A stretch of 64,000 nucleotides of DNA from Cytobacillus praedii (GCF_001439605.1 NZ_LMBX01000001.1:213992-277991); one strand, 5' to 3'. Numbered from the stretch's first letter, positions 25,848 through 37,180 are shown. Program-made: numbers and translations. The notes: generated by a model not told the origin, from the letters alone.

Positions 25848-27959
25848 ATGAACGGGTTATTATGGATTAACTTAATTGCATTTCTCCTTGTAACCGCTTA
25901 CGCTGTTAGCCTGTTTGTTTATGTGATTAAGACAAGAATGGCGTATATCAAGCTCGGTAAAAAGGCTGACTTCGATAATAATGTGAAAGAGCGGCTCGGA
26001 AAGATCTGGGTGAATGTCTTTGGCCAGAAAAAGCTTATGAAGGATAAGAAAAGTGGAGCAATCCACGTCATGTTCTTCTATGGTTTTATTCTTGTTCAAT
26101 TCGGCGCGATTGATTTTATCATTAAAGGAATCAAGCCAGGAGCCCATTTGCCGCTTGGGCCATTATATCCAGGCTTTACCTTTTTTCAGGAAATTGTTAC
26201 GTTAACGATTTTAGTAGCCGTTGTATGGGCGTTCTATCGCAGGTACATTGAAAAGCTTGTACGATTGAAGAGAGGCTTTAAATCAGGTCTTGTTTTAATT
26301 TTTATCGGTGGGTTAATGCTTTCCGTCTTACTTGGAAACGGCATGGGGATGATCTGGCATGGCCATGAAGGTGTGTGGACAGAGCCGGTCGCATCATTAA
26401 TTGCGGGAGGATTCTCCTGGATGGGAGAAACAGCCTCTATCGTCGTATTCTACATTTCTTGGTGGATTCACCTGCTATTCCTTCTTGCATTCCTGGTATA
26501 CGTTCCACAGGGCAAGCATGCTCACTTAATTGCTGGACCAGCAAATGTGTATTTTAACCGTTTAGAGAATCCTGGGAAATTAACGAAAATTGACTTTGAA
26601 GATGAATCACAGGAATCGTTCGGTGTGGGGAAAATTGAAGATTTCAACCAGCTGCAAATGATAGACTTCTATGCATGTGTAGAATGCGGACGCTGTACAA
26701 ATATGTGTCCAGCGACTGGCACAGGCAAGATGCTATCGCCGATGGATCTAATTCTAAAGCTTCGTGATCATCTAACAAACCATGGGGCAGCTGTCACATC
26801 TAAGCAGCCATGGGTGCCAACATTTGCATTTTCAAATACTACAGGCAACCAGCTAGCATTAGCTGCGTCAGGAAAAGGAGCGCAAGAGGCTGCAGCGGGG
26901 CTTGCATACAGCCCAAGCTTAATTGGCGATGTAATTACAGAAGAAGAAATCTGGGCATGTACAACATGCCGAAACTGTGAAGACCAATGTCCAGTAATGA
27001 ATGAACATGTTGATAAAATTATTGACCTTCGCCGTTATCTTGTCTTAACAGAAGGAAAAATGGATGCAGATGCACAGCGTGCGATGACAAATATTGAACG
27101 CCAGGGCAATCCATGGGGACTTAACCGCAAGGAAAAAGAAAACTGGAGAGAAGCGCGCGAGGATGTATATGTACCAACAGTGAAGGAATTGAAAAAATCC
27201 GGAGAAGAATTCGAGTACCTCTTCTGGGTTGGTGCGATGGGCTCATTTGATAACCGCAGCCAAAAAATTGCCCTTTCCTTTGCGAAATTAATGAACGAAG
27301 CTGGCGTTAAGTTTGCGATTTTAGGAAATAAAGAAAAGAACTCTGGCGATACACCAAGACGTCTTGGAAACGAGTTCTTATTCCAGGAGCTTGCAACGAA
27401 AAATATTGAAGAGTTTGAGAAGAATGAAGTCAAAAAGATCGTTACAATTGATCCGCATGCATACAATATATTCAAAAACGAATATCCTGATTTCGGATTA
27501 GAAGCTGAAGTGTACCATCATACAGAAATTCTTTACGACCTTGTTAAAGAAGGCAGACTGAAGCCGCAGCATGCAGTAAACGAAACGATTACCTTCCATG
27601 ACTCCTGTTACTTAGGACGCTATAACGAAGTGTATGATCCGCCTCGTGAAATCCTTAAAGCAATTCCAGGCGTTAAGCTAGTAGAAATGGAAAGAAACCG
27701 TGAAACAGGCATGTGCTGTGGAGCAGGAGGCGGTTTAATGTGGATGGAAGAAGAAACTGGCCACCGCATTAATGTCTCACGGACAGAGCAAGCATTGGCA
27801 GTGAATCCAGGCATCATCAGCTCTGGCTGTCCATACTGCTTAACGATGCTTTCAGATGGGACAAAGGCGAAGGAAGTAGAGGAAAAAGTAGGTACGTATG
27901 ATGTTGCTGAAATTCTAGAAAAAGCCGTCATTGGTGAACAGCAGACACTCGTATCATAA
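25848..27959 (+). CDS. fadF: FadF: membrane Fe-S oxidoreductase of fatty acid oxidation
   Basis: 703 residues. The N-terminal about 225 residues hold several membrane helices of the NarI-like type. A ferredoxin domain follows, with CVECGRCTNMCP from about residue 277 and CTTCRNCEDQCP from about residue 371. The C-terminal part has heterodisulfide-reductase-type cysteine-rich domains, including MCCGAGGGLMWMEE. It probably passes electrons from ETF to menaquinone; that is a proposed role. The ATG at 25848 is chosen over an opening 22 codons longer because AAAGGAGTG precedes it and the first membrane helix then starts at the N-terminus. Confidence 0.9.
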   Translation: MNGLLWINLIAFLLVTAYAVSLFVYVIKTRMAYIKLGKKADFDNNVKERLGKIWVNVFGQKKLMKDKKSGAIHVMFFYGFILVQFGAIDFIIKGIKPGAHLPLGPLYPGFTFFQEIVTLTILVAVVWAFYRRYIEKLVRLKRGFKSGLVLIFIGGLMLSVLLGNGMGMIWHGHEGVWTEPVASLIAGGFSWMGETASIVVFYISWWIHLLFLLAFLVYVPQGKHAHLIAGPANVYFNRLENPGKLTKIDFEDESQESFGVGKIEDFNQLQMIDFYACVECGRCTNMCPATGTGKMLSPMDLILKLRDHLTNHGAAVTSKQPWVPTFAFSNTTGNQLALAASGKGAQEAAAGLAYSPSLIGDVITEEEIWACTTCRNCEDQCPVMNEHVDKIIDLRRYLVLTEGKMDADAQRAMTNIERQGNPWGLNRKEKENWREAREDVYVPTVKELKKSGEEFEYLFWVGAMGSFDNRSQKIALSFAKLMNEAGVKFAILGNKEKNSGDTPRRLGNEFLFQELATKNIEEFEKNEVKKIVTIDPHAYNIFKNEYPDFGLEAEVYHHTEILYDLVKEGRLKPQHAVNETITFHDSCYLGRYNEVYDPPREILKAIPGVKLVEMERNRETGMCCGAGGGLMWMEEETGHRINVSRTEQALAVNPGIISSGCPYCLTMLSDGTKAKEVEEKVGTYDVAEILEKAVIGEQQTLVS

Positions 27960-27972
27960 TAAATAATCAGTG

Positions 27973-28046
27973 GAAATTGAAACACAGCATCATTCATAAT
28001 ATAATTTTATGAATTTTGGGTAAAGTGTTTCAATTTCTGCTATTTT
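27973..28046. terminator. Long hairpin after fadF
   Basis: 13-nt perfect arms GAAATTGAAACAC / GTGTTTCAATTTC enclose an inner stem ATTCATAA / TTATGAAT, followed by TGCTATTTTT. It is likely the fadF transcript end, though the loop is unusual for a simple terminator. Confidence 0.7.
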
Positions 28047-28068
28047 TAAAGTAAAATAGAATAATAGG

Positions 28069-28082
28069 ATAAAGCGCTTACA
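28069..28082. promoter_or_regulatory. Putative CcpA cre site upstream of fadA
   Basis: ATAAAGCGCTTACA matches the cre consensus TGWAARCGYTWNCA at 12 of 14 positions, including the central CG and the right half. Fatty acid degradation genes and the mmg operon of B. subtilis are under catabolite repression, so this placement is plausible. Confidence 0.6.
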
Positions 28083-28121
28083 TTCCTTGGAATAGGTATG
28101 CAAATTTTTTTATATTTGTTT

Positions 28122-28139
28122 CGAGCGAGCGTTCAGTCA
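28122..28139. promoter_or_regulatory. Weak FadR-like dyad upstream of fadA
   Basis: CGAGCGAGCGTTCAGTCA keeps the spaced GA..GA / TCA.TCA pattern of the FadR box but only about 10 of 18 positions match. It could instead be the operator of the TetR regulator encoded at 33 kb. Confidence 0.3.
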
Positions 28140-28247
28140 TTTAACTAGTCCACTAATTGAAACTTCAGCGAAGAACAACTTCAAAGACAATTACTTTTTC
28201 ATCTCAATGTTTTTATACTTAACAATTGAATTAAAGGGGCGATTCGA

Positions 28248-29435
28248 ATGGGGAAAACTGTAATAGTAGGCGGAGCAAGAACACCTTTCGGAAAATTTGC
28301 AGGCGGATTAAGCAGCTTTTCGGCATCTGATCTTGGGGGCATTGCCGTAAAAGAGGCCCTGCATCGTGCGGGTGTAAAGCCTGAAGAAGTAGGTGAAGTC
28401 ATTCTAGGTACCGTTCTCCAAGGCGGGCAAGGACAAATCCCGTCGCGGCAGGCAGCACGGAAGGCTGGCTTGCCATGGGAAGTAAAGACAGAAACCGTTA
28501 ACAAAGTTTGTGCCTCAGGTATGCGCAGTGTGACCCTCGGTGACCAAATTATTCGCTTAGGGGATGAAGAGGTCATTGTAGCAGGCGGAATGGAATCGAT
28601 GAGCAATGCACCGTATTTCTTGCCGAATGCCCGCTGGGGGTTACGAATGGGAGATGCGCAAGTAAAAGACCTTATGACGCATGATGGCTTGAGCTGCAGC
28701 TTTACTGGCGTCCATATGGGCACGTATGGCAATGAGGCAGCAGAAGAACTAGAAATTAGCAGGGAAGAGCAAGATCGCTGGGCTCTAAGAAGTCATGAGT
28801 TGACCATTGCAGCGATGGAGTCTGGGAAATTGGCAGAAGAGATTGTTCCTGTAGAGGTTCCGCAGCGTAAGGGCGAGCCGATTATTGTGGCAGAAGATGA
28901 GTCGCCTCGAAAGGACACATCACTTGAAAAGTTAGCTAAGCTTCGTTCAGCTTTTGGCCAAGGCGGAACGATTACAGCAGGGAATGCACCTGGAGTGAAT
29001 GATGGAGCAGCGGCACTCGTATTGATGAGCGAGGAACGTGCGGTGCGTGAAGGAAGAAAGCCGGAAGCGGTTATTCTAGGGCATGCGGCCATTGCAGTAG
29101 AAGCAAAGGATTTTCCGAAAACACCAGGGCTAGTGATTAATGAGCTTCTTCGGAAAACAGGGAAATCTGTTGAAGATATCGATTTATTCGAAATTAATGA
29201 GGCATTTGCAGCAGTAGCATTAACGAGCGGAAAAATTGCAAACTTAGATGAAAGCAAAGTCAATGTAAATGGCGGTGCGGTTGCCCTTGGTCATCCAATT
29301 GGTGCGAGCGGGGCGCGAATTATTCTAACATTAATGCATGAATTGAAAAGACGCGGCGGCGGGGTTGGCATTGCGGCTATCTGCAGCGGCGGCGGCCAAG
29401 GCGATGCGATTATGATTGAAGTGCCAAAACAATAG
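28248..29435 (+). CDS. Acetyl-CoA C-acetyltransferase (thiolase)
   Basis: A 395-residue thiolase, full length. The acylated cysteine is C88 in [10 protein letters not shown]; the second active-site pieces are [19 protein letters not shown] and the C-terminal [11 protein letters not shown]. It cleaves acetoacetyl-CoA or 3-ketoacyl-CoA to acetyl-CoA. It is closest in context to MmgA of B. subtilis. AAAGGGGCG precedes the ATG. First gene of the thiolase - dehydrogenase - acyl-CoA dehydrogenase set. Confidence 0.93.
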   Translation: MGKTVIVGGARTPFGKFAGGLSSFSASDLGGIAVKEALHRAGVKPEEVGEVILGTVLQGGQGQIPSRQAARKAGLPWEVKTETVNKVCASGMRSVTLGDQIIRLGDEEVIVAGGMESMSNAPYFLPNARWGLRMGDAQVKDLMTHDGLSCSFTGVHMGTYGNEAAEELEISREEQDRWALRSHELTIAAMESGKLAEEIVPVEVPQRKGEPIIVAEDESPRKDTSLEKLAKLRSAFGQGGTITAGNAPGVNDGAAALVLMSEERAVREGRKPEAVILGHAAIAVEAKDFPKTPGLVINELLRKTGKSVEDIDLFEINEAFAAVALTSGKIANLDESKVNVNGGAVALGHPIGASGARIILTLMHELKRRGGGVGIAAICSGGGQGDAIMIEVPKQ

Positions 29436-29545
29436 GCTGTACGCTAATCTATTGTAAAATTTTTAGGTTTTATTATCTGAAATCTACGTATATTGTTTAA
29501 ATTTGAAATATAGTATTCAACGAACAAATTGGGGGAGCAGAAAAA

Positions 29546-30397
29546 ATGAATGTACAAAAAATCATGGTAATCGGTGCTGGTCAAATGGGTTCAGGGATTG
29601 CACAAGTATGTGCTCAAGCAGGATATAGTGTTTTATTAAATGACCTGAAGCAGGAGTTTGTAGACCGCGGACTTGGTGTCATTAAAAAGAACCTCAATCG
29701 TCAAGTAGAGAAAGAACGAATGACAGCACAGCAAATGGAAGAGGTTTTGAATAATCTTACGCCATCAACTGCATTAACGGATGCGAAGGATATGGACCTC
29801 ATCATTGAGGCAGCGGTTGAAAATATGGAAATCAAAACGAAAATTTTCAGCCAGCTGGATGAAATTGCACCAGCACACGCGATTCTAGCAAGCAATACTT
29901 CTTCCTTGCCAATTACAGAAATTGCAGCAGCAACAAAGCGCCCTGAGAAAGTAATCGGCATGCATTTTATGAACCCAGTTCCAGTTATGAAGCTTGTTGA
30001 AATCATCCGTGGATTGGCAACAGCTGATGAAGTCTATCAAACAATCGAAGATATCACGAAGACGTTAAAGAAGGTTCCAGTTGAAGTGAATGACTTCCCA
30101 GGATTTGTCTCTAACAGAGTGTTAATGCCAATGATCAATGAAGCAATTTTTACCTTATATGAAGGGGTTGCAACGAAGGAAGCGATTGATGAGGTTATGA
30201 AGCTTGGCATGAATCATCCAATGGGGCCATTAACACTGGCTGATTTCATCGGACTCGATACATGCCTGTACATTATGGAAACACTTCATGAAGGCTTCGG
30301 AGATGATAAATACCGTCCATGCCCGCTATTAAGAAAGTATGTTAAAGCAGGCTGGCTTGGAAAGAAAACAGGCAGAGGCTTTTACGAATACGCATAA
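29546..30397 (+). CDS. 3-hydroxybutyryl-CoA dehydrogenase
   Basis: A 283-residue enzyme. The NAD-binding motif is VIGAGQMGSGIAQVCAQAGY at the N-terminus; the conserved ASNTSSLPITEIA and catalytic HFMNPVPVMKLVEIIRG follow; and the C-terminal domain has NHPMGPLTLADFIGLDTC. It oxidises (S)-3-hydroxyacyl-CoA to the 3-keto form, feeding the thiolase upstream. MmgB type. GGGGGAG is the ribosome site. Confidence 0.95.
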   Translation: MNVQKIMVIGAGQMGSGIAQVCAQAGYSVLLNDLKQEFVDRGLGVIKKNLNRQVEKERMTAQQMEEVLNNLTPSTALTDAKDMDLIIEAAVENMEIKTKIFSQLDEIAPAHAILASNTSSLPITEIAAATKRPEKVIGMHFMNPVPVMKLVEIIRGLATADEVYQTIEDITKTLKKVPVEVNDFPGFVSNRVLMPMINEAIFTLYEGVATKEAIDEVMKLGMNHPMGPLTLADFIGLDTCLYIMETLHEGFGDDKYRPCPLLRKYVKAGWLGKKTGRGFYEYA

Positions 30398-30416
30398 GAA
30401 AATGTTGGTTTTTGTC

Positions 30417-30520
30417 GAATAATCGATATTTCAGTTATTTCGCAGATAAATGAACCAATTTCGTAGATATATCCTAATTTTCGCAGATAAATGATCCGTT
30501 TTCGCAGATAAATGCCGCGA
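30417..30520 (+). repeat. 21-nt periodic tandem array C2 (TTCGCAGATAAATG type)
   Basis: Cores (GATAAA or close) start at 30425, 30445, 30466, 30486 and 30507: spacings 20, 21, 20, 21. Typical unit TTTTCGCAGATAAATGA. It lies between mmgB-type and acyl-CoA dehydrogenase genes, within a probable operon, with no terminator before it. Confidence 0.88.
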
Positions 30521-30573
30521 AAAGAAAAAAGCCTTAATATAACACCGAAGAATGAGGTCCGGAGGGGATTCGA

Positions 30574-31704
30574 ATGAACCTAAGATTTACTGAAGAGCAG
30601 GAAATGATGAGAAAAATGGTGCGTGACTTTGCACAAGCAGAAATTGCACCTTTTATTGAAAAAATGGAGCAAGGGGAGTTCCCGCGTGAAATCCTCCGCA
30701 AAATGGGAGAGCTAGGATTGATGGGGATTCCAATTCCTGAGCAATACGGCGGATCTGAAATGGATTTTACCTCGTATATCATTGCAATAAACGAGCTTTC
30801 AAAAGTGAGTGCGACGGTTGGCGTGATTTTATCTGTTCATACATCTGTGGGAACAAACCCAATCGTTTATTTTGGAACAGAAGAGCAAAAGCAAAAGTAC
30901 GTGCCAAAACTGGCATCAGGTGAATATCTTGGCGCGTTCTGTTTAACTGAACCGAGTGCAGGATCAGATGCAGGGGGCCTAAAATCAAAAGCGCGTAAAG
31001 ATGGCGACCATTATATCATCAATGGATCCAAAGTATTTATTACAAACGGCGGGGAAGCAGATATTTATATCGTTTTCGCTTCCACCAATCCTGAGCTTGG
31101 CAGCAAAGGAATTTCAGCGTTCATCGTTGAGAAAGATACGCCTGGTCTCGTGATCGGGAAGGATGAGCATAAAATGGGGCTGCATGGATCAAGAACACTG
31201 CAGCTTAGCTTTGAGGACATGCGTGTTCCGGCAGAGAACCTGCTTGGTGAAGAAGGGCAAGGGTTTAAAATTGCTATGGCTAACCTTGACGTCGGCCGCA
31301 TCGGAATTGCCGCGCAGGCGCTTGGAATAGCAGAGGCAGCACTCAAGGCTGCAACAGGGTATGCAAAGGAACGTGTTCAATTTGGCAAGCCAATTGCAGC
31401 TCAGCAAGGTATTGGGTTTAAGCTGGCAGATATGGCAACAAGTGTGGAAGCTGCGAAGCTATTAATCTACCGTGCGGCAGACCTTCGCCAAAGAGGGGTT
31501 AAATGCGGGAAAGAAGCGTCAATGGCCAAGCTTTATGCCTCAAGAACGGCAGTGGAAGTAACGACAGATGCAATCCAGGTATTTGGCGGCTACGGCTATA
31601 CAGAGGATTACCCAGTTGAACGTTATTTCCGTGATGCAAAAATTACTGAAATTTATGAGGGAACAAGTGAAATTCAACGAATTGTTATTAGCAAACAGCT
31701 GTAA
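30574..31704 (+). CDS. Acyl-CoA dehydrogenase (MmgC-like)
   Basis: A 376-residue FAD enzyme. Signatures: [21 protein letters not shown], the FAD-binding [42 protein letters not shown] and the catalytic-base region [16 protein letters not shown] (Glu in YEGT). Probably short- or branched-chain specific; chain length cannot be read from sequence. A paralogue follows after 33 nt. TCCGGAGGGG is the ribosome site. Confidence 0.94.
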   Translation: MNLRFTEEQEMMRKMVRDFAQAEIAPFIEKMEQGEFPREILRKMGELGLMGIPIPEQYGGSEMDFTSYIIAINELSKVSATVGVILSVHTSVGTNPIVYFGTEEQKQKYVPKLASGEYLGAFCLTEPSAGSDAGGLKSKARKDGDHYIINGSKVFITNGGEADIYIVFASTNPELGSKGISAFIVEKDTPGLVIGKDEHKMGLHGSRTLQLSFEDMRVPAENLLGEEGQGFKIAMANLDVGRIGIAAQALGIAEAALKAATGYAKERVQFGKPIAAQQGIGFKLADMATSVEAAKLLIYRAADLRQRGVKCGKEASMAKLYASRTAVEVTTDAIQVFGGYGYTEDYPVERYFRDAKITEIYEGTSEIQRIVISKQL

Positions 31705-31737
31705 AACAAATACCATCATTAATGGAGGATAAGTGAG

Positions 31738-32877
31738 ATGAACTTTCAATTAACTGAAGAACATGAAATGATCCGAAAAATGGTACGTGATTTTGCGAAA
31801 AATGAAGTAGCTCCAACAGCAGCTGAGCGAGATGAGGAAGAGCGTTTTGACCGTGAGATTTTCGATAAGATGGCTGAGCTTGGTTTAACAGGTATTCCAT
31901 GGCCTGAAGAGTACGGCGGCATTGGCAGCGATTATTTAGCCTATTGTATTGCTGTAGAAGAGCTTTCCAGAGTCTGTGCCTCAACAGGCGTGACTTTATC
32001 TGCACATACTTCTCTTGCAGGCTGGCCAATTTATAAGTTCGGCAGTGAAGAGCAAAAGCAAAAATACTTAAAACCGATGGCCCAAGGAGAGAAAATTGGC
32101 GGCTACGGCTTAACAGAGCCTGGGAGCGGTTCAGATGCAGGCGGAATGAAAACGACTGCACGTCTTGAAGGGGAACACTATATTTTAAATGGCTCGAAAA
32201 TTTTTATTACAAATGGCGGAATTGCTGATATTTACGTCGTCTTTGCGCTAACAGATCCGTCTTCAAAGCATAAGGGAACAACTGCATTTATTATCGAATC
32301 AGACTTTGAAGGCTTTTCAGTCGGCAAAAAGGAGAAAAAGCTAGGCATTCGTTCTTCACCAACAACAGAAATCATTTTTGATAACTGCAAGGTACCTGTT
32401 GAAAATGTGCTAGGTGAAGTAGGAGAAGGCTTCAAGATTGCAATGATGACGCTTGATGGCGGACGCAATGGAATTGCCGCACAAGCGGTTGGGATTGCTC
32501 AAGGTGCATTAGATGCTTCAATTGAATATGCAAAGGAGCGAGTGCAATTCGGAAAGCCGATTGCAGCCCAGCAAGGCATTGGCTTTAAGCTGGCAGACAT
32601 GGCAACTAGTGTGGAAGCTTCAAGGTTATTAACCTATCAAGCAGCATGGCTTGAATCTGAAGGCTTACCGTATGGAAAAGAATCAGCGATGTCTAAATTG
32701 CTTGCGGGAGATACGGCAATGAAGGTAACGACAGATGCTGTGCAAATTTTTGGCGGCTACGGCTATACAAAGGATTATCCAGTTGAGCGCTTTATGCGTG
32801 ATGCAAAAATCACTCAGATTTATGAAGGGACACAAGAAATTCAGCGTCTCGTTATTTCTCGCATGCTGACGAAATAA
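31738..32877 (+). CDS. acdA: Acyl-CoA dehydrogenase AcdA
   Basis: A 379-residue paralogue of the gene just upstream, with identical family motifs ([59 protein letters not shown]). B. subtilis has acdA at this place between ywjF and rpoE, so this copy is likely the ancestral one and the thiolase/dehydrogenase genes are extra. GGAGGATAAGTGAG precedes the ATG. Confidence 0.93.
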   Translation: MNFQLTEEHEMIRKMVRDFAKNEVAPTAAERDEEERFDREIFDKMAELGLTGIPWPEEYGGIGSDYLAYCIAVEELSRVCASTGVTLSAHTSLAGWPIYKFGSEEQKQKYLKPMAQGEKIGGYGLTEPGSGSDAGGMKTTARLEGEHYILNGSKIFITNGGIADIYVVFALTDPSSKHKGTTAFIIESDFEGFSVGKKEKKLGIRSSPTTEIIFDNCKVPVENVLGEVGEGFKIAMMTLDGGRNGIAAQAVGIAQGALDASIEYAKERVQFGKPIAAQQGIGFKLADMATSVEASRLLTYQAAWLESEGLPYGKESAMSKLLAGDTAMKVTTDAVQIFGGYGYTKDYPVERFMRDAKITQIYEGTQEIQRLVISRMLTK

Positions 32878-33008
32878 GGCTTGCATGCAAAAAGAGTTTT
32901 AAAGCGGGGTTTCCTCGAAGATCTAGATCGTCTTAGTCTGCCAAACCTGCTGAAAACTTGCCCTAAAGGCATACTCGAAATTGGGGATTGAAAAAGGCGG
33001 TAGGTAAA

Positions 33009-33647
33009 GTGAAAAAACGTGAAGTACAAGCGTCTGTGAAAGACGAACGGCTCGTTAAAAAGAGGCGAGATCAAATGATTAAAGGTGCGGTAACCCTTTT
33101 TATTCAAAAAGGGTTCCACCGCACAACAACAAGAGAAATTGCCAAGGCTTCCGGATTTAGCATCGGCACCTTATATGAGTACATTCGGACGAAGGAAGAT
33201 GTCTTATATCTTGTGTGTGACAGCATTTATGATCAGGTAAGCGAACGCCTGCAGGAAGATCTTGATACAAACCGGGGCACACTTGAAAGCTTAAGGATTG
33301 GCATTGCTGGTTATTTCCGAGTGGTTGATGAGATGCAGGATGAGGTTCTCGTCATGTATCAGGAAGTAAAATCCTTATCAAAGGATGCTTTGCCTTATGT
33401 TCTCAAGAAGGAACTTGAAATGGTTGAAATGTTTGAGCAGGTTATAAATGGCTGTGTAGAAAATGGTGAATTAGATCTAACGGAGGAGCAGGTCAAAATG
33501 ATTGCTCATAATATCTTTGTCCAAGGGCAAATGTGGGCATTCCGCCGCTGGTCATTGAAGAAAATCTACACAATCGATGATTATATTAAGCTGCAAACCG
33601 ATTTGCTTTTTCAAGGAATAATCAATGAAAAAGTACAGCAGATATAG
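33009..33647 (+). CDS. TetR/AcrR family transcriptional regulator
   Basis: About 212 residues. The helix-turn-helix lies in RDQMIKGAVTLFIQKGFHRTTTREIAKASGFSIGTLYEYIR (about residues 20-60); the C-terminal ligand-binding domain is helical. It lies between acdA and icmF and probably controls them in response to an acyl-CoA; it is not clearly B. subtilis FadR itself. Start uncertain: GTG at 33009 has AAGGCGGTAGG upstream, and a TTG seven codons earlier is also in frame. Confidence 0.85.
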   Translation: MKKREVQASVKDERLVKKRRDQMIKGAVTLFIQKGFHRTTTREIAKASGFSIGTLYEYIRTKEDVLYLVCDSIYDQVSERLQEDLDTNRGTLESLRIGIAGYFRVVDEMQDEVLVMYQEVKSLSKDALPYVLKKELEMVEMFEQVINGCVENGELDLTEEQVKMIAHNIFVQGQMWAFRRWSLKKIYTIDDYIKLQTDLLFQGIINEKVQQI

Positions 33648-33679
33648 AGGGAAATGGGCAAATGGCTGAAAAATTTTCA

Positions 33680-33780
33680 GAATTGCTAGATAAACAGTGC
33701 GGATTGCGAGATAACTGAACAAAGTTACTAGATAACTAAACGGAGTTGCTCGATAAACCATAAAACATGCTAGATAAGCA
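33680..33780 (+). repeat. 21-nt periodic tandem array C3 (TTGCTAGATAA type)
   Basis: Cores GATAAA/GATAAC/GATAAG start at 33689, 33710, 33731, 33752 and 33773: four spacings of exactly 21. Each unit has GCTAG, GCGAG or GCTCG just before the core. It lies between the TetR gene and icmF, ending 25 nt before the icmF ATG. Confidence 0.92.
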
Positions 33781-33805
33781 ATCAATCTAATAGAGGGGGA
33801 GAAGA

Positions 33806-36800
33806 ATGAGTAATCTAGAAGTTTATAAGCCAAAGAATCATATTCGTTTTGTAACAGCTTCCAGTCTTTTTGATGGTCATGATGCCTCCATTAATATTAT
33901 GAGAAGAATTATTCAGGCAAGCGGGGCAGAGGTCATTCATCTTGGACATAACCGTTCAGTTGAAGAGGTGGTCAATGCAGCTATTCAAGAGGATGTACAA
34001 GGGATCGCGATTTCTTCCTACCAGGGAGGACATGTTGAATACTTTAAATATATGTACGACCTTTTAAAGGAAAAAGGCGCGCCGCACATCCGGATTTATG
34101 GCGGCGGGGGCGGCGTTATTATTCCAAAGGAAATTAAGGAGCTTCATGAATACGGAATTGCAAAAATCTTTTCTCCAGAAGATGGGCGCCAAAACGGACT
34201 GCAAGGCATGATCAATGTGATGCTTGAGGAATGTGATTTCCCAACATTCGATACAGAAGCAACGGAGCATATTGAAAAACTTCAAGTTGGGCAGGTTAAT
34301 GCTGTTGCCAAGCTGATTACGCTTGCCGAGCACCATGTCAGCATGGAAAAAGAAACAGCAGCCGCACTCAATTCAGTGATGGAAAAGGTGAAAACATTAG
34401 AGAAGTCTGTTCCGGTTCTGGGGATTACCGGTACGGGAGGAGCGGGAAAAAGCTCATTAACAGATGAATTAATTCGCCGTTTTATCAATGAAATTCCAGA
34501 AAAGAAGGTTGCAATTCTATCAGTTGACCCGACGAAACAAAAAACAGGCGGGGCCCTTCTTGGTGACCGTATTCGAATGAATGCGATTTTCAATCCTCGT
34601 GTGTACATGCGCAGTTTAGCAACAAGACAATCAAAAAGTGAGCTTTCACTTGCTATTAAGGACGCGATTTCTGTCGTCAAAGCGGCCGGCTTTGATCTCA
34701 TTGTTGTTGAGACAAGCGGAATAGGGCAAGGGGATGCTGAAATAACTGAAATTTGCGACGTTTCCATGTATGTCATGACGAGTGAATTTGGTGCCCCATC
34801 CCAGCTTGAAAAAATCGATATGATTGACTATGCTGATTTGATTGTTATCAATAAATTCGAACGAAAAGGCTCAGAGGATGCGAGACGGCAAGTTCAGAAG
34901 CAATATCAAAGAAGCCATATGCTGTTCGAAAAAGAAATGGATGAAATGCCGGTATATGGAACGATTGCAAGTCAGTTCAATGATCCAGGGACGAACGCTG
35001 TATTCGCAGCTTTAATCGAGAAGATCAATGAAAAGTCCAGAACAGATTGGCAAACCTCTTTTTCAAAAAATGCCCGTGTTGAAAAGCAAAACGTCATTAT
35101 CCCAAATGAGCAGCGCTACTATTTAAGAGAAGTTTCTGAAGCTGTTCGCAATTATCATAAGAAGGCAAATGAACAAGCTGAACTTGCCCGCAAGCTATTC
35201 CAGCTTGAAGGTGCACTGCTTGCTGTTCGTGAGCAGGATACAAATGAGGAAGTTCTTGCAGCATTAGAAAAGGTTAAAGCAGACACTGAAGCAAAGCTTA
35301 CTCAAGAAACGAAGAAAATTCTTGACGGCTGGGAAGACTTAACGAAGAAGTACACGGGTGAACAGTTTGTTACCAAAATACGTGATAAAGAAATCGTTAC
35401 TATTTTAAAGACGAGAAGTCTATCTGGCCTTTCGATTCCAAAGGTTGCACTGCCGAAATATAAGGATTATGGAGAAATTATCCGCTGGGTGTATAGAGAA
35501 AATGTACCTGGGTCATTCCCATATACTGCTGGGGTTTTCCCGTTTAAGCGAGAGGGAGAAGATCCGAAGCGGCAATTTGCTGGAGAAGGAACGCCGGAAA
35601 GAACGAATCGCCGCTTCCATTATTTATCGAAGGACGATTCGGCAAAACGTTTAAGCACGGCATTCGACTCGGTTACTTTATATGGAGAGGATCCAGATTA
35701 CCGTCCAGATATTTATGGAAAAGTAGGGGAAAGCGGAGTCAGCATTTGTACGTTAGATGATATGAAAAAGCTTTATGCAGGCTTTGACCTCTGTCATCCA
35801 TCCACATCTGTTTCAATGACAATCAATGGCCCAGCGCCAATTATTCTTGCGATGTTTATGAATACAGCAATTGAACAGCAAATCGAGGCGAAGGAACAAG
35901 AGCTTGGCCGTATTTTAACAGAAGCGGAATTTGCGGAGGTTAGGGCTCTTACATTGCAAACCGTTAGAGGTACTGTTCAGGCAGACATATTAAAAGAAGA
36001 TCAAGGCCAGAATACATGTATTTTCTCCACTGAGTTTGCACTAAGAATGATGGGAGATATTCAGCAGTATTTCATTGACCAAAAGGTTCGTAATTATTAC
36101 TCTGTTTCTATTTCCGGTTACCATATTGCGGAAGCAGGAGCTAATCCAATTTCACAGCTTGCCTTTACACTTGCAAACGGCTTTACGTATGTAGAGTATT
36201 ATTTAAGCAGAGGAATGAATATCAATGATTTTGCACCAAATTTATCGTTCTTCTTCTCAAATGGACTGGATCCTGAATATACGGTGCTAGGCCGCGTGGC
36301 ACGCCGTATTTGGGCAACGGTAATGAGAAATAAGTATGGAGCAAATGAACGCAGCCAGAAGCTTAAGTACCATATTCAAACATCAGGACGCTCGCTTCAT
36401 GCGCAGGAAATTGATTTCAACGATATTCGTACGACCTTGCAAGCTTTGATGGCTCTGCATGATAACTGCAATTCTTTGCATACGAACGCGTATGATGAGG
36501 CCATTACTACGCCGACAGAGGAATCTGTCCGCCGTGCAATGGCGATTCAAATGATTATTACAAAAGAGCATGGTTTAACGAAAAATGAAAATCCACTGCA
36601 AGGGGCATTTATTATTGATGAATTAACAGATCTTGTAGAGGAGCAGGTGCTACAAGAGTTCGAAAGAATCAATGATCGCGGCGGTGTGCTCGGTGCAATG
36701 GAAACACAGTACCAGCGCGGGAAAATCCAAGATGAATCGATGTATTACGAAATGCGAAAGCATACGGGCGAACTGCCAATTATTGGCGTTAACACGTATT

Positions 36801-37072
36801 TAAACCCAAATCCTCCATCCGAGGATGATATGAACAACATGGAGCTGGCAAGGGCTACGAAGGAAGAAAAGGAAACACAAATCCAAAATTTGCGCAGCTT
36901 CCAGAATCGAAACAAAGAGAAAACAGAAGATGCGCTAAAATGTTTGAAGGAAACAGCGGTCAGCGGAGGAAATATTTTTGCTGAACTGATGGAGACAGTC
37001 AAAGTGGCAAGTCTTGGCCAAATAACAAGGGCTCTTTATGAAGTTGGGGGTCAGTATAGAAGGAATATGTAA
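33806..37072 (+). CDS. icmF: Fused isobutyryl-CoA mutase IcmF
   Basis: 1088 residues with three parts. The N-terminal coenzyme-B12-binding domain (about 10-145) has DGHDAS at residues 23-28, with H25 as the cobalt ligand, and a GG-rich base. The GTPase chaperone domain has a P-loop [12 protein letters not shown] at 206-217, then [22 protein letters not shown] and VINKFERKG. The C-terminal mutase TIM barrel (from about 540) includes [17 protein letters not shown] and [20 protein letters not shown]. It interconverts isobutyryl-CoA and butyryl-CoA, with possible pivalyl-CoA activity. The GTPase domain protects the cofactor. It links valine or branched-acyl breakdown to the beta-oxidation genes upstream. 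Confidence 0.97.
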   Translation: MSNLEVYKPKNHIRFVTASSLFDGHDASINIMRRIIQASGAEVIHLGHNRSVEEVVNAAIQEDVQGIAISSYQGGHVEYFKYMYDLLKEKGAPHIRIYGGGGGVIIPKEIKELHEYGIAKIFSPEDGRQNGLQGMINVMLEECDFPTFDTEATEHIEKLQVGQVNAVAKLITLAEHHVSMEKETAAALNSVMEKVKTLEKSVPVLGITGTGGAGKSSLTDELIRRFINEIPEKKVAILSVDPTKQKTGGALLGDRIRMNAIFNPRVYMRSLATRQSKSELSLAIKDAISVVKAAGFDLIVVETSGIGQGDAEITEICDVSMYVMTSEFGAPSQLEKIDMIDYADLIVINKFERKGSEDARRQVQKQYQRSHMLFEKEMDEMPVYGTIASQFNDPGTNAVFAALIEKINEKSRTDWQTSFSKNARVEKQNVIIPNEQRYYLREVSEAVRNYHKKANEQAELARKLFQLEGALLAVREQDTNEEVLAALEKVKADTEAKLTQETKKILDGWEDLTKKYTGEQFVTKIRDKEIVTILKTRSLSGLSIPKVALPKYKDYGEIIRWVYRENVPGSFPYTAGVFPFKREGEDPKRQFAGEGTPERTNRRFHYLSKDDSAKRLSTAFDSVTLYGEDPDYRPDIYGKVGESGVSICTLDDMKKLYAGFDLCHPSTSVSMTINGPAPIILAMFMNTAIEQQIEAKEQELGRILTEAEFAEVRALTLQTVRGTVQADILKEDQGQNTCIFSTEFALRMMGDIQQYFIDQKVRNYYSVSISGYHIAEAGANPISQLAFTLANGFTYVEYYLSRGMNINDFAPNLSFFFSNGLDPEYTVLGRVARRIWATVMRNKYGANERSQKLKYHIQTSGRSLHAQEIDFNDIRTTLQALMALHDNCNSLHTNAYDEAITTPTEESVRRAMAIQMIITKEHGLTKNENPLQGAFIIDELTDLVEEQVLQEFERINDRGGVLGAMETQYQRGKIQDESMYYEMRKHTGELPIIGVNTYLNPNPPSEDDMNNMELARATKEEKETQIQNLRSFQNRNKEKTEDALKCLKETAVSGGNIFAELMETVKVASLGQITRALYEVGGQYRRNM

Positions 37073-37091
37073 TTTTAAATAGGGGACTGGG

Positions 37092-37122
37092 AGGAAATCG
37101 GCACTGCAGCCGATTTCCTTTT
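37092..37122 (+). terminator. Terminator of icmF
   Basis: The stem AGGAAATCGGC / GCCGATTTCCTTTT. Confidence 0.88.
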
Positions 37123-37180
37123 GTCTAGCTGTGTCTCCCAGCAGGATTTTCTTACGCTTATCGGGATGAACCAGTAGCGT
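37123..37180 (+). repeat. Dispersed repeat B remnant (B4)
   Basis: TGTCTAGCTGTGTCTCCCAGC starts directly after the icmF terminator, followed by TTCTTACGCTTATCGG. Only the left end is recognisable. Confidence 0.4.

Noticed and set aside
27035..27475. 146-codon reverse frame over fadF
   Set aside because: Antisense shadow with Ser/Phe-rich low-complexity composition.
28199..28732. 177-codon reverse frame over the thiolase gene
   Set aside because: Antisense shadow of a well-supported enzyme gene; the product has no recognisable domain.
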